Program-made: the position numbers and the translations under genes
Shown: piece after piece, positions 1-6,912 of the stretch
Position numbering within the stretch: the first letter of the stretch is position 1
How the letters are laid out: every line of letters starts with the position of its first letter
Notes under the pieces: generated by a model
What the model was told of the DNA's origin: nothing
The model's database searches: none
The model's input: only the letters and a program-made list of their open reading frames with translations
Source of the DNA: Chthoniobacterales bacterium
GTDB lineage: Bacteria > Verrucomicrobiota > Verrucomicrobiia > Chthoniobacterales > JAATET01
NCBI GenBank assembly: GCA_015655545.1
Contig: JAATET010000012.1
Location: 1-43,159, forward strand
Length of the DNA stretch: 43,159 nt
Direction of reading: 5' to 3'

Positions 1-2
1 AT

Positions 3-398
3 CTGGCGCTGGATGCCAGCGGCGCGGCTACGGCCAACGGGACGCAGTTGAATCAAAGCACTTATCACGCAGGCACCAACCAGCAATGGAACATCAACCC
101 CCTTGGCAACTGGCAATACTATGCCACCGGCGTCGCAAGCGGACGCGCCGTGGATGTGAACGGCTACTCGATGGACGACAACGCCAAGGTAGACCTCTGG
201 ACCTGGGCCAATGTCGGCAACCAGAAATTCGTGCTCGGCGATGAGGGCGGTGGCAGCGGCTACTGCTCGGTCGTCTTCGTGCACTCCGGAAAGGCCATGC
301 AGGTCCTAAACAATTCGAGCGCCGTCGGCGCGCACATCGTGCAATACACGCTTGGCGCCAACGGCCACAATCAGTGGTGGCAGTTCCGCGCTCCGTAA
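3..398 (+). CDS. Ricin-type beta-trefoil lectin domain, C-terminal part of a larger protein
   Basis: The reading frame is open to the left edge of the window, so this is the 3' end of a longer gene; 131 residues are visible. They form a ricin B-like beta-trefoil with the expected repeated Q-x-W/F signature: NQQW at visible residues 26-29, NQKF at 73-76 and NQWW at 123-126. Such domains bind sugars and usually sit at the C-terminus of secreted glycosidases or other exported enzymes. The catalytic part, if there is one, lies outside the window. An internal TTG at 48 is a possible start, but the upstream codons already read as lectin sequence (LALDASG), so it is not used here. A strong hairpin follows the stop codon, so the gene probably ends its own transcript. 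Confidence 0.8.
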   Translation: MALDASGAATANGTQLNQSTYHAGTNQQWNINPLGNWQYYATGVASGRAVDVNGYSMDDNAKVDLWTWANVGNQKFVLGDEGGGSGYCSVVFVHSGKAMQVLNNSSAVGAHIVQYTLGANGHNQWWQFRAP

Positions 399-420
399 GG
401 CAGCCGGCAAGTCGAACAAC

Positions 421-445
421 GAAATGCCGGCGCGCCCGGCATTTC
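421..445 (+). terminator. Intrinsic terminator-like hairpin after the lectin gene
   Basis: A perfect 10-bp inverted repeat (GAAATGCCGG / CCGGCATTTC) surrounds a 5-nt loop, CGCGC. It begins 22 nt after the lectin stop codon and lies 15 nt before the next start codon. The T-rich side is short (ATTTC, then ACATT), so termination strength is uncertain. Confidence 0.55.
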
Positions 446-460
446 ACATTCCCAGATTCC

Positions 461-1684
461 ATGCATGCAGAAAGGCACGCCGCATTGCTCCTTGCCCTTT
501 TCGCCGTCCCGGGTGTTCTCGTGCCGGCATCGGCGCAATCCGGGCCGGCTGGAAAAATTGATCGTATTCTCGAGAAGCGAAATCCTCGAGAGCAGCTCGC
601 CGCCCTGTCCGCATTCGGCGAAAAACTGACGGAAGCCGATATCCCGGCCGCGCTCGCCGCGGGCGAGAAGCTTCCGCAGTTGAGGCAGCGAGCCGAGTTG
701 CGGCAGGCCATTCTCAAACGATGGTCCGCCCTCGCGCCGGGCGATGCCCTCGCCTCCATCGCAAAGCTCCCGGAAAGCGGTTCCAAGTTGGAGATCGCGC
801 ATTTCGCTGCGGCGCAATTGGCCGCTCAGGATCCCGAGCGCGCGGCGAAAGCGGTGGCCGCGTTCCCGCCGGGGACATCCCGCGCCGATGCGATCGATGT
901 CGCGGCGGAAATCTGGGCAAAGACCGATGCGGAGAAGGCGATCAACTGGGTCGACACCCTGAAGCCGGACGGCGTCCGGGAAACAGCGGCGAGAAGCGTG
1001 CTTTTCGTTTGGGTGCACCTGGATCCGATCGCGTGCTACGCCCGCATCAAAAATCTCCCGCCGGATCCCATCAAGTATGCGCTCATCACGAATGCCGCAC
1101 AGGCATGGGCGGCGCGCGACCCCCAAGGCGCCATCAAATGGGCTCGTGCCCTGCCGGGCGGACCCGAGCAGGAGCTCGGCCTTCAGAACATCGCCGAATC
1201 CTGGGCCGATTTCGCTCCCGCCCGTGCGAGCGAATTCGCCCTCGAGCTCCCCGACGGGCCCGTGCGCCAACAGGCGGCGGCCGGGGTCGCCGAACGCTGG
1301 GCGGCACAAAATCCGGCGGAAGCAGCGGCATGGGTCGCGGACAAACTCGATCCCGTCTCCCAGCAGCTCGCGTTGCCCCGCCTGCTGAACCTCTGGGTGA
1401 TGGATAGCCCACGCGCGGCGGCCGAGTGGGCCGAGCACCTGCCATCCGGTTCTCTCCGCGAGCAGGCCATCCAATGCTTCGCGATCGCGGTAAACGGTGT
1501 TACTCCGGACCTCGGCGCCAAACTGGCTGCCACGCTGGACGACGCCAACGCCCGATTCGAGAAATTCGAAATGTGCTTCCAGCACTGGACCGAGATCGAT
1601 CCCGACGCCGCCCGCACGTGGCTGGCGGAGAGCAAGCTCCCGAAGGACTTCAAAGATCGCTTCTCTCCGGCGCCTCGCTTCTGA
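461..1684 (+). CDS. Secreted protein of degenerate ~32-residue helical repeats
   Basis: The protein has 407 residues. The start at 461 is chosen because it gives a clean signal peptide (MHAERHAALLLALFAV...) with a likely cleavage after ASA at residue 25; an upstream GTG in the same frame would overlap the lectin gene and bury the signal. The mature part is Ala-rich. It repeats a pattern of about 32 residues in which a helix ending in W(A/S)xxDPxxA is followed by a second helix and LPxGxxR. Such repeats are often seen in secreted proteins of Verrucomicrobiota and Planctomycetota and resemble HEAT or TPR-like solenoids. I cannot assign a Pfam family or a function. No catalytic motif is visible, so a scaffold or binding role outside the cytoplasm is the most that can be inferred. 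Confidence 0.75.
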   Translation: MHAERHAALLLALFAVPGVLVPASAQSGPAGKIDRILEKRNPREQLAALSAFGEKLTEADIPAALAAGEKLPQLRQRAELRQAILKRWSALAPGDALASIAKLPESGSKLEIAHFAAAQLAAQDPERAAKAVAAFPPGTSRADAIDVAAEIWAKTDAEKAINWVDTLKPDGVRETAARSVLFVWVHLDPIACYARIKNLPPDPIKYALITNAAQAWAARDPQGAIKWARALPGGPEQELGLQNIAESWADFAPARASEFALELPDGPVRQQAAAGVAERWAAQNPAEAAAWVADKLDPVSQQLALPRLLNLWVMDSPRAAAEWAEHLPSGSLREQAIQCFAIAVNGVTPDLGAKLAATLDDANARFEKFEMCFQHWTEIDPDAARTWLAESKLPKDFKDRFSPAPRF

Positions 1685-2076
1685 CGGAGGATGCCGTCGA
1701 GTTTCGCGTTGCGGATGCCACGCGTGAGGCGTTCCACTGCAAGTTGTTGGCGAAACTCAGAACCTCGGAAGATGCCCGATTTGAGGCGAAGCCGCTTTTG
1801 CCTGAAAACCCGAGTCCCGAGCGCGAGACTGATTCACGCTTCCAATCATGCAGGAGCACCGAAATTGATGCGCCGGGCATTTTTGTAGGTGGCAAGCGTC
1901 AGCGATGTAACCGAGCAACAGGCCGACCTCGCATGGAGTGATGCAGAGCTTGCAGGTTTTGAGCTGGCGGACAGAAAGCCGAAGTCGACGGCTGGTGGTG
2001 GCGGTCCGCTTCCAAATCAGGACAACCAACACGCAGAAAATCGGAAATTTCTGATTGTCAGTTGTCAGCTTGAGCC
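1685..2076. other. Stretch with no convincing gene
   Basis: Between the helical-repeat protein and the small remnant at 2077 I see no ORF with recognisable protein character on either strand. The ORFs that do exist are short, have no family resemblance and overlap each other. Base composition becomes more AT-rich towards 2,000. This is probably decayed sequence at the left border of the tRNA-associated scar. Confidence 0.4.
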
Positions 2077-2235
2077 ATGCCTAACCGCTCAAGCAAGAAA
2101 AAGGACATCAACGAGAATGCTTTCTCGATCATGCAGCGCGCTACGGGTCAGGCCGAAAAACAGGACATTGGATTATCGAAAAGAATCAGTGTTCGGATCT
2201 CTCAAACGAATACACAAATAACACATTTATTGTGA
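2077..2235 (+). pseudogene. Remnant of a small basic protein, truncated (52 codons)
   Basis: ATG at 2077 opens a 52-codon frame starting MPNRSSKKKDINENAFSI and continuing MQRATGQAEKQD. From memory, this N-terminus resembles small hypothetical proteins that begin MPxRSSKK(K)DxNxxA and continue into a conserved Gly/Ala/Lys-rich part. Here the frame instead runs into unrelated sequence and stops inside the palindrome at 2212-2244. I read it as the 5' end of such a gene cut off by a rearrangement. It could also be a genuine short peptide. It is not needed for expression of the downstream abiE remnant. Confidence 0.35.
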
Positions 2236-2244
2236 TATTTGTGT
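2212..2244 (+). promoter_or_regulatory. 33-bp near-palindrome, candidate AbiEi operator
   Basis: Outer arms ACACAAATA (2212-2220) and TATTTGTGT (2236-2244) match perfectly, and inner arms CACA / TGTG add four more pairs around TTTAT. The element ends 36 bp before the abiEi start at 2281. AbiEi antitoxins are known to repress their own operon by binding inverted repeats in the promoter. A symmetrical element here is therefore a plausible operator that survived the loss of the genes it served. Confidence 0.45.
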
Positions 2245-2280
2245 TGAGGGGAGTGTTTCATTTGCTAGCCTTACTCAGTC

Positions 2281-2673
2281 ATGAAGCGTTCCTCTAAAGA
2301 GAACCAGGCCAACCTTTTCGCAATCGCCGAAGGTCAGGGTGGTTTTTTCACCGCGAAACAAGCGGAAGAGGCAGGGTTTGTACGCAAGCATCATGACTAT
2401 CATGTTCAAGTTGGGAACTGGTATCGTGAGCACCGAGGGATTTATCGACTGGTGCGATTTCCATCGCCGGAGCGCTCCGATCTCATTCTTTGGTCTCTTT
2501 GGTCACGAAATCGCGAAGACAATGTACAAGGAGTCTATTCGCATCAGACAGCCCTGAGCATTTACGATCTGTCCGATCTCATGCCCTCCAAGCTCCACAT
2601 GACGGTGCCACGCAATTTTCGCCGGAGCGCGACAGCTCCCTCCATCCTGGCCCTGCATCACGCGGATATTGAA
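2281..2673 (+). pseudogene. abiEi: Type IV antitoxin AbiEi, 5' part only
   Basis: Residues 1-131 read as the N-terminal part of the AbiEi family. A winged-helix start (NLFAIAEGQGGFFTAKQAEE) is followed by the conserved segments WYREHRGIYRL, YSHQTALSIYDLSDL and PSKLHMTVPRNFRR. Family members run to about 200-280 residues, with a C-terminal domain that should begin just after the LHHADIE segment (residues 125-131). Here that domain is absent. At 2669-2673 the sequence passes directly into the catalytic start of AbiEii in another frame. The AbiEi frame itself continues only as out-of-frame AbiEii sequence to a stop at 2799. The family is an abortive-infection antitoxin and autorepressor; this copy is unlikely to neutralise a toxin but might still bind DNA. 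Confidence 0.75.
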
Positions 2674-2950
2674 AGGAGGATACGCAATGGAGCTGCGCAT
2701 CAACACCGCACGCACGACGAAGGATATCGACATTTCCTTGCCCGCAGATGCTGTGGCCGAATTTGGAACAAAAATTTTAGAACAACTACAAGAGAATAAC
2801 CTCGGTTCGGTCATGCGATTTGTAGCGGCTGAGCTCACAAATCTCGATGCTTCACGACATGCGCGGCCCAGAAAGGCCAGCTTTCCCCCTCATCAATCAA
2901 TTCGAAACGCCAGGTTCTCAGTGCCAATTAGTGCCAATGATTTCCGCTAA
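2669..2950 (+). pseudogene. abiEii: Type IV toxin AbiEii, internal fragment
   Basis: From 2669 the frame reads LKGGYAMELRINTARTTKDI followed by DISLPADAV. This is the diagnostic nucleotidyltransferase-fold segment of AbiEii/AbiGii toxins: the GG(Y/x)AMELR motif and the TTKDIDxSL catalytic Asp motif. The ~50 residues that normally precede it are missing, and after LEQLQE (to about 2790) the similarity fades. Most of the ~300-residue toxin is therefore gone. Its junction with abiEi shares TTGAA, consistent with a deletion through a short homology between the two adjacent genes. No functional toxin can be made from this frame. Confidence 0.7.
2920..2939 (+). repeat. Tandem 10-bp motif, left of tRNA-Arg
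   Basis: Two copies of AGTGCCAAT(T/G) lie 10 bp apart, and an inverted copy, TTGGCACT, follows at 2962-2969. A related 10-bp tandem lies on the other side of the tRNA gene at 3241. Direct repeats with helical-turn spacing beside a tRNA gene resemble tyrosine-recombinase arm-type sites; no integrase gene is visible. Confidence 0.35.
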
Positions 2951-2958
2951 ATGGCCCA

Positions 2959-3002
2959 TTTTTGGCACTTTTCGCCAAAAATTGAAACGAACAAATTCGT
3001 TT
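2959..3002 (-). terminator. Two stacked hairpins behind tRNA-Arg
   Basis: Read on the minus strand just after the tRNA, the first hairpin is AAACGAA-TTTG-TTCGTTT (3002-2985), followed by CAATTTTT, a fair intrinsic terminator. Its T-run is also the first arm of a second perfect 8-bp hairpin, TTTTTGGC / GCCAAAAA (2981-2959), with a 7-nt loop. Confidence 0.5.
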
Positions 3003-3045
3003 GAATCTCAGATATAACTCGTTGAACATCAACGATAAGAAGACC

Positions 3046-3119
3046 TGCACCGGGCGGGGGTCGAACCCACAACCTCTGCCTTCGGAGGGCAGCGCTCTAT
3101 CCAATTGAGCTACCGGTGC
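3046..3119 (-). tRNA. tRNA-Arg (anticodon CCG)
   Basis: On the minus strand a full cloverleaf can be drawn. The acceptor stem GCACCGG pairs with CCGGTGC, with A as discriminator base. The D stem is GCTC / GAGC. The anticodon stem CTGCC / GGCAG carries the loop CTCCGAA, giving anticodon CCG, which reads CGG. The T arm is GTGGG-TTCGACC-CCCGC. The CCA end is not encoded. The 3' end faces the abiE remnant, which is the side where integrating elements enter when they target a tRNA gene. Confidence 0.95.
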
Positions 3120-3240
3120 TAAACTCTCAAATCGCCCGCAAACCCTGATAAATACAAGCTCTACCAGCTTTCACGCTTCGGTAATTTTTTTGTTCAGCCA
3201 ATGCCGGAAAATACAAAAAAACTTACGTTTAGAGTAATTT

Positions 3241-3260
3241 AGTGTCACCAAGTGGCACCA
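3241..3260 (+). repeat. Tandem 10-bp motif, right of tRNA-Arg
   Basis: AGTGTCACCA is followed directly by AGTGGCACCA (9 of 10 identical). The unit shares the AGTGnCA core and the 10-bp period of the tandem at 2920-2939 on the other side of the tRNA. The surrounding stretch 3120-3357 is AT-rich. It is the upstream side of the tRNA gene, and I see no gene in it. Confidence 0.3.
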
Positions 3261-3357
3261 TTTCTCTGCGATATTTGTGTGCGAAAAGATCAAGCGGCAA
3301 TCGCTTGCGCGGTTAGCCGGAGGATCAGGAAAGCAGCTTGATCCCATGCCGTCAATT

Positions 3358-3438
3358 TCAACCGAACAAATCGCCTTGCGCCCATCTGTCGAAACAGCCT
3401 TCGACCTGCTCTTTCACGGTCAACGGCGTCTCCGCCAT
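3358..3438 (-). CDS. Short ORF of 26 codons, unknown
   Basis: ATG at 3438 opens MAETPLTVKEQVEGCFDRWA, ending QGDLFG and a stop. The composition (charged, amphipathic) looks protein-like rather than random. It starts 32 nt downstream of the stop of the 88-residue ORF on the same strand, so the two could form a small operon or be pieces of a decayed mobile-element gene. I do not recognise it, and it is too short to judge. Confidence 0.25.
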   Translation of the reverse strand: MAETPLTVKEQVEGCFDRWAQGDLFG

Positions 3439-3470
3439 CGGTTCAATCAAGCGATAGGTAGTGCTTCGGC

Positions 3471-3737
3471 CTACTCTTCGGCCTTCGGCTTTTTCGCGTC
3501 GCTCATCGCCTTTCCGATGCTCAGCGTGCCTTTACGTGGTTCACCGATTCCAACAACTTCGGCCGACGAAATTCCCTTTTCGGTGATCTTTGCCGTTACT
3601 TGGAGCTTCGGAGTGATTTGTTTGCCCGCAGCATGGGCGTCGCGAAAGCTCGTCAGAAGAGAGGCCATGTCCTCTTTATTCAAAACCACGCTCGCGCGAA
3701 ACGACTGGCTTCCAAAGCCCCGCCAGTCGCCGCACAC
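3471..3737 (-). CDS. Small hypothetical protein, 88 residues
   Basis: A GTG at 3737 starts 88 codons; an in-frame TGA lies five codons upstream, so no longer version exists. The sequence is mixed and soluble. It has a plausible beta-rich core (LQVTAKITEKGISSAEVVGI) and a Lys/Glu-rich tail (KKPKAEE). The minus-strand frame looks far more protein-like than the longer plus-strand ORF across the same bases. No family is recognised. Its position between tRNA-Arg and the MFS gene, in lower-GC sequence, suggests accessory DNA. Confidence 0.4.
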   Translation of the reverse strand: MCGDWRGFGSQSFRASVVLNKEDMASLLTSFRDAHAAGKQITPKLQVTAKITEKGISSAEVVGIGEPRKGTLSIGKAMSDAKKPKAEE

Positions 3738-3757
3738 CAGCGTCGTGCATCAATCCC

Positions 3758-3795
3758 GTTGAGCCTCACGCGTAAACTCGCTAGTTAGGCACAAC
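3758..3795 (+). repeat. Imperfect inverted repeat just before the MFS start
   Basis: GTTGAGCCT (3758-3766) and AGGCACAAC (3787-3795) match in 8 of 9 positions around a 20-nt loop, 6 nt before the GTG start of the transporter. GTTAGGC at 3784-3790 fits the 7-bp core consensus of integron attC sites. The partner core is imperfect (GCCTCAC) and spaced too closely for a normal attC. Confidence 0.3.
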
Positions 3796-3801
3796 TTTGC
3801 C

Positions 3802-5043
3802 GTGAACACCAATCGCCCGCTCCTTCGCGAAATCCTGCACCCCGCCGTCCTCGTCGGCGTGCTCGGCTATTTCGTCGACATCTACGACCTCACGCTCTTC
3901 GGCATCGTCCGCGTCGCCAGCCTCAATGCCCTCGGCATCGTCGACGCCGCCAACAAATTTCACGGCCTCTGGCTGCTCAACGTCCAGATGATCGGCATGC
4001 TCGTCGGCGGCCTCGCTTTCGGCATCCTCGGCGACCGGAGAGGCCGCCTCACCGTGCTCTTCGGCTCGATCCTCCTCTACTCGATCGCGAACCTGCTGAA
4101 CGGCGCCATCACCTCGCTGCCGCAGTATTACGCGCTGCGCTTCCTCGCGGGCGTCGGCCTCGCCGGCGAGATCGGCGGCAGCATCACGCTCGTCACGGAA
4201 GTGCTCTCGCGTCAGAACCGCGGCTACGGCACGATGCTCGTCGCGGCGGTCGGCGTCACGGGCGCCATCGCCGGTGCCTTCGTTGCAAAAATGACCGACT
4301 GGCGCACGGCCTATTATCTCGGCGGCGGCATGGGGCTCGTCCTGCTGGCCCTGCGGCTCAGCGTGGCCGAGTCGGGCATGTTCCGCGCGATGAATCAATC
4401 CGCCCGCCCGCTACCCCGCGGCCGCTTCTTCGCGCTCTTCACGGACCGCAAACGCTTCTTGAAATATCTGCGCTGCATCCTGATCGGGCTTCCGAGCTGG
4501 TTCGTCGTGGGCATTCTCGCGCTGCTCTCGCCGGAGTTTGGCAAGGCCTTGCAGATCGACGGTCCGGTCGTCGCCGGCACGTCGATCATGCTCGTCTATG
4601 CCGGGCTCACCTTCGGCGATCTCGCCAGCGGCCTGCTCAGCCAATGGCTGCACTCGCGCAAACGCGTGGTCTGCGGCTTCATCTTTTTTACGCTGGCCGC
4701 GGTGGCGCTCTATTTCAGCGCCTGGGGGCGCTCGGCCACTTTTTTCTACAGCGTGCTCTTCCTGCTCGGCCTCGGCATCGGCTACTGGGCGCTTTTCGTA
4801 ACGATCGCGGCGGAGCAATTCGGAACGAACATGCGCTCCACCGTCGCGACCACGGTGCCGAATTTCGTGCGCGCCTCCACGAATATCATCACGCTCGCGT
4901 TCCAGGGCTTCACGGCTCTGCTCGGCGGCATCGTGCCCGCGGCGCTGGCCGTGGGCCTTATTTGCATCGGCATCGCGCTTTGGGCGCTCTCCGGCCTGGA
5001 GGAAACGCACGGCAAGGATCTCGATTATCTCGAGCCGCTTTGA
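3802..5043 (+). CDS. Major facilitator superfamily transporter
   Basis: This 413-residue inner-membrane protein has about 12 hydrophobic segments and the MFS loop 2-3 signature GDRRGR at residues 77-82. Asp26 and Asp29 lie in the first membrane segment (GYFVDIYDLTLF), a feature of the H+-coupled metabolite and sugar symporter branches. The RFLAGVGLAGEIGGSITLV segment matches the TM4-TM5 region of that branch. Substrate cannot be read from the sequence. The GTG start at 3802 gives a short charged N-terminus ahead of the first membrane segment; no good Shine-Dalgarno is visible, and an inverted repeat sits immediately upstream. It is transcribed alone or with the next gene, 63 bp downstream. 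Confidence 0.85.
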   Translation: MNTNRPLLREILHPAVLVGVLGYFVDIYDLTLFGIVRVASLNALGIVDAANKFHGLWLLNVQMIGMLVGGLAFGILGDRRGRLTVLFGSILLYSIANLLNGAITSLPQYYALRFLAGVGLAGEIGGSITLVTEVLSRQNRGYGTMLVAAVGVTGAIAGAFVAKMTDWRTAYYLGGGMGLVLLALRLSVAESGMFRAMNQSARPLPRGRFFALFTDRKRFLKYLRCILIGLPSWFVVGILALLSPEFGKALQIDGPVVAGTSIMLVYAGLTFGDLASGLLSQWLHSRKRVVCGFIFFTLAAVALYFSAWGRSATFFYSVLFLLGLGIGYWALFVTIAAEQFGTNMRSTVATTVPNFVRASTNIITLAFQGFTALLGGIVPAALAVGLICIGIALWALSGLEETHGKDLDYLEPL

Positions 5044-5106
5044 ACCGCCCGCGCCCTTCGCGCATCGACGCTTGATTTTCCCGCCGCGCGTGGCTGGACT
5101 GCTGGC

Positions 5107-6093
5107 ATGAAGCGCATCCCCGCCGGCATTCTTCTCGCCACGTTCGCCCTCACCGCGCCGCTCCTGCCCCCTCTCCATGCCGAGGAAAGTGCCCAGCAAC
5201 TCTCGGATCAGGAACTCGGGCCGGATCAAAACACGCAGGACGAAAGCGCCGGCCAGCTCAAGAAAAAGAAGCTCGGCGCCGATCAAAGCATGACCGACGA
5301 GAGCGCCGGCCAGCTCTCGAACCAAAATCTCGGTCCCGATCAAAACACGCAGAGCCAGGACGAGAGCGCCTCCCAGCTTTCCAACCAGGATCTCGGCCCG
5401 GACCAAAACATGCAGGACGAAAGCGCGCGCAAGCTCGCCGAGAAGCAAGGCCTGGAAAACAAGGCCCGCAAGACCGGCTCCGCACCGACGGCCCTCGGCC
5501 AAAGCGACGGCGTAAACGGAGTCATCTACGCGGTGGTCGGCCAGCCCGACGGCTCGGTCATCATCGGCGGCCGTTTCGACACCGTGAACGGACTCCCGCG
5601 CTTGAATCTCGCGCGCTTCAAGCCCGACGGCACGCTCGATACGAATTTCCTTTCCGCCCCCACCGACGGTGTGGAAGGCACCGTTTACGCGCTCGCCCTC
5701 GACCAAAGCGGCAACCTTCTCGTCGGTGGATATTTCACCACCGCGCAGGGCCAGCCCTTGCAGAATTTCGTGCGCTATCTCGCGACCGGCGCCGTGGACG
5801 CCAACTTCAACGGCGGCCAGGGAACGAATGGACCGGTGTATGCGGTGGCCGTATTGCCAAAGGGGAAAATCGTGATCGGCGGCGAGTTCACGCAGGTCGG
5901 CGACGCGATGAGAAAAAACATCGCGGAATTCAAGGCCGACGGCACGCTGGATGGACCGGTGACGTCCGCGAATGAAAGCACGGGCGCGATTCGCAGCCTC
6001 GCGGCCTTGTCGAATGGCGGAATCCTCGCCGGCGGCAAATTCAACATCGCCGGCCAGACCGTGCGGAACCTTCTCCGCACCGGCGCGCCATAG
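5107..6093 (+). CDS. Secreted delta-60 repeat (DUF5122) protein with N-terminal 19-residue repeats
   Basis: The protein has 328 residues. A signal peptide (residues 1-25, cleavage after LHA) is followed by five short repeats starting with ES at residues 27, 46, 65, 86 and 105. Each unit has the form DESAxQLSxQxLGPDQNxQ, so the period is 19 with one 21-residue unit. From about residue 140 the protein is built of delta-60 units such as QPDGSVIIGGRF followed by LARFKPDGTLDTNF, which fold as a beta-propeller-like repeat. Delta-60 proteins are common in secreted proteins of Verrucomicrobiota and Bacteroidota, and their ligands are unknown. Only about three or four units are present, fewer than a full propeller. 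The Gln/Asp-rich leader has no recognised family. Confidence 0.8.
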   Translation: MKRIPAGILLATFALTAPLLPPLHAEESAQQLSDQELGPDQNTQDESAGQLKKKKLGADQSMTDESAGQLSNQNLGPDQNTQSQDESASQLSNQDLGPDQNMQDESARKLAEKQGLENKARKTGSAPTALGQSDGVNGVIYAVVGQPDGSVIIGGRFDTVNGLPRLNLARFKPDGTLDTNFLSAPTDGVEGTVYALALDQSGNLLVGGYFTTAQGQPLQNFVRYLATGAVDANFNGGQGTNGPVYAVAVLPKGKIVIGGEFTQVGDAMRKNIAEFKADGTLDGPVTSANESTGAIRSLAALSNGGILAGGKFNIAGQTVRNLLRTGAP

Positions 6094-6108
6094 CCGCCGA
6101 GCGCCGGC

Positions 6109-6912
6109 TCACGAACTCGCGCTGCCGTAGCGGCGCAACGCCACGACCCAGAGCGCGCGCGTGGCCAGCAGGATCGCCACCGTCACGACGAGTAGCTGCA
6201 CGACGCTCCAGCCTGGATTTTCGGCGTATTTGCCGAGCACGCGCGCCGGGACGTTCGCGACGAGAATGACCGGCAGCACCCAGGTGAAAACGACTTTGAA
6301 AAAACCGGTGTAAATCACGTCCGGATAGCGCCCGATGCTCAGCAGGCTGAAGTAGCCGTGGATGAGCCCCTCCGCGCGCACGATCCAGAAGCTGCACGCG
6401 GCGAGCGCGATCATCACCCCGTAGTGCACCGCCACGCCGCAGCCGATGCAGACGAGATAGAGGCCGATCTGCGCGGCGGAAACGCTCACCCGCAGCTTCC
6501 AAAGCGAGACGAGCACGAAGGCCAGGCCGACAAAAACATTCACGATACTGTCGAGGGCGAACTGCTTCACCGACGCGGCGAATTGCGCATCCACCGGCAG
6601 CATGAGCAGGAAGTCCATTTTCCCCGTGCGCACGAGCTCCGGAATGCCGGTCACGTTCGTAAAAAACAGCGCCTGAAAAATCTGCGCGATGATCTGGTGC
6701 GTGCCGATAAGCAGCACCATTTCCCATTTCGTCCAGCCGCCGATGCTTTCCGTGTAGCCGAAAATCACCTCGATAAAAACGATCTGCCCCAGGAACCACA
6801 GCAGCTCGACCGCCATCCAGAGCAGGAAGTTTGCCTTGAAGCTCATCTCGCGGATGAGCGAGTTGCGGACCATGATCGCGTAGATCTCCGCGTAGCGGCG
6901 CAGGGCGCTCAT
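6109..6912 (-). CDS. ABC-2 type permease (DUF990 family)
   Basis: The protein has 267 residues and about six membrane segments. It resembles the DUF990/COG3694 permeases: the N-terminal amphipathic part SALRRYAEIYAIMVRNSLIR is followed by the first helix pair, the VRTGKMDFLLMLPVD loop and a C-terminal segment ending in ALRRYGSASS. The family works as an exporter subunit together with a second permease and an ATPase. Neither is encoded beside it. The start is set at 6912 because ATG there overlaps the TGA of the upstream glycosyltransferase in an ATGA junction, indicating translational coupling; the longer frame upstream is only a shadow of that gene. The pairing suggests the permease handles the product of the glycosyltransferase. 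Confidence 0.8.
   Translation of the reverse strand: MSALRRYAEIYAIMVRNSLIREMSFKANFLLWMAVELLWFLGQIVFIEVIFGYTESIGGWTKWEMVLLIGTHQIIAQIFQALFFTNVTGIPELVRTGKMDFLLMLPVDAQFAASVKQFALDSIVNVFVGLAFVLVSLWKLRVSVSAAQIGLYLVCIGCGVAVHYGVMIALAACSFWIVRAEGLIHGYFSLLSIGRYPDVIYTGFFKVVFTWVLPVILVANVPARVLGKYAENPGWSVVQLLVVTVAILLATRALWVVALRRYGSASS

Noticed and set aside
2234..3280. GATATTTGTGT present at 2234-2244 and 3270-3280 as att direct repeats
   Set aside because: An 11-bp AT-rich match over about 1 kb is close to chance, and neither copy includes the tRNA 3' end.
3277..3762. 161-residue plus-strand ORF downstream of tRNA-Arg
   Set aside because: Its sequence has no protein-family character and the opposite-strand 88-residue ORF over the same bases looks more protein-like.
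3758..3795. Integron attC site before the MFS gene
   Set aside because: Only one core fits the consensus, the spacing is too short, and no integrase or further cassettes are visible.
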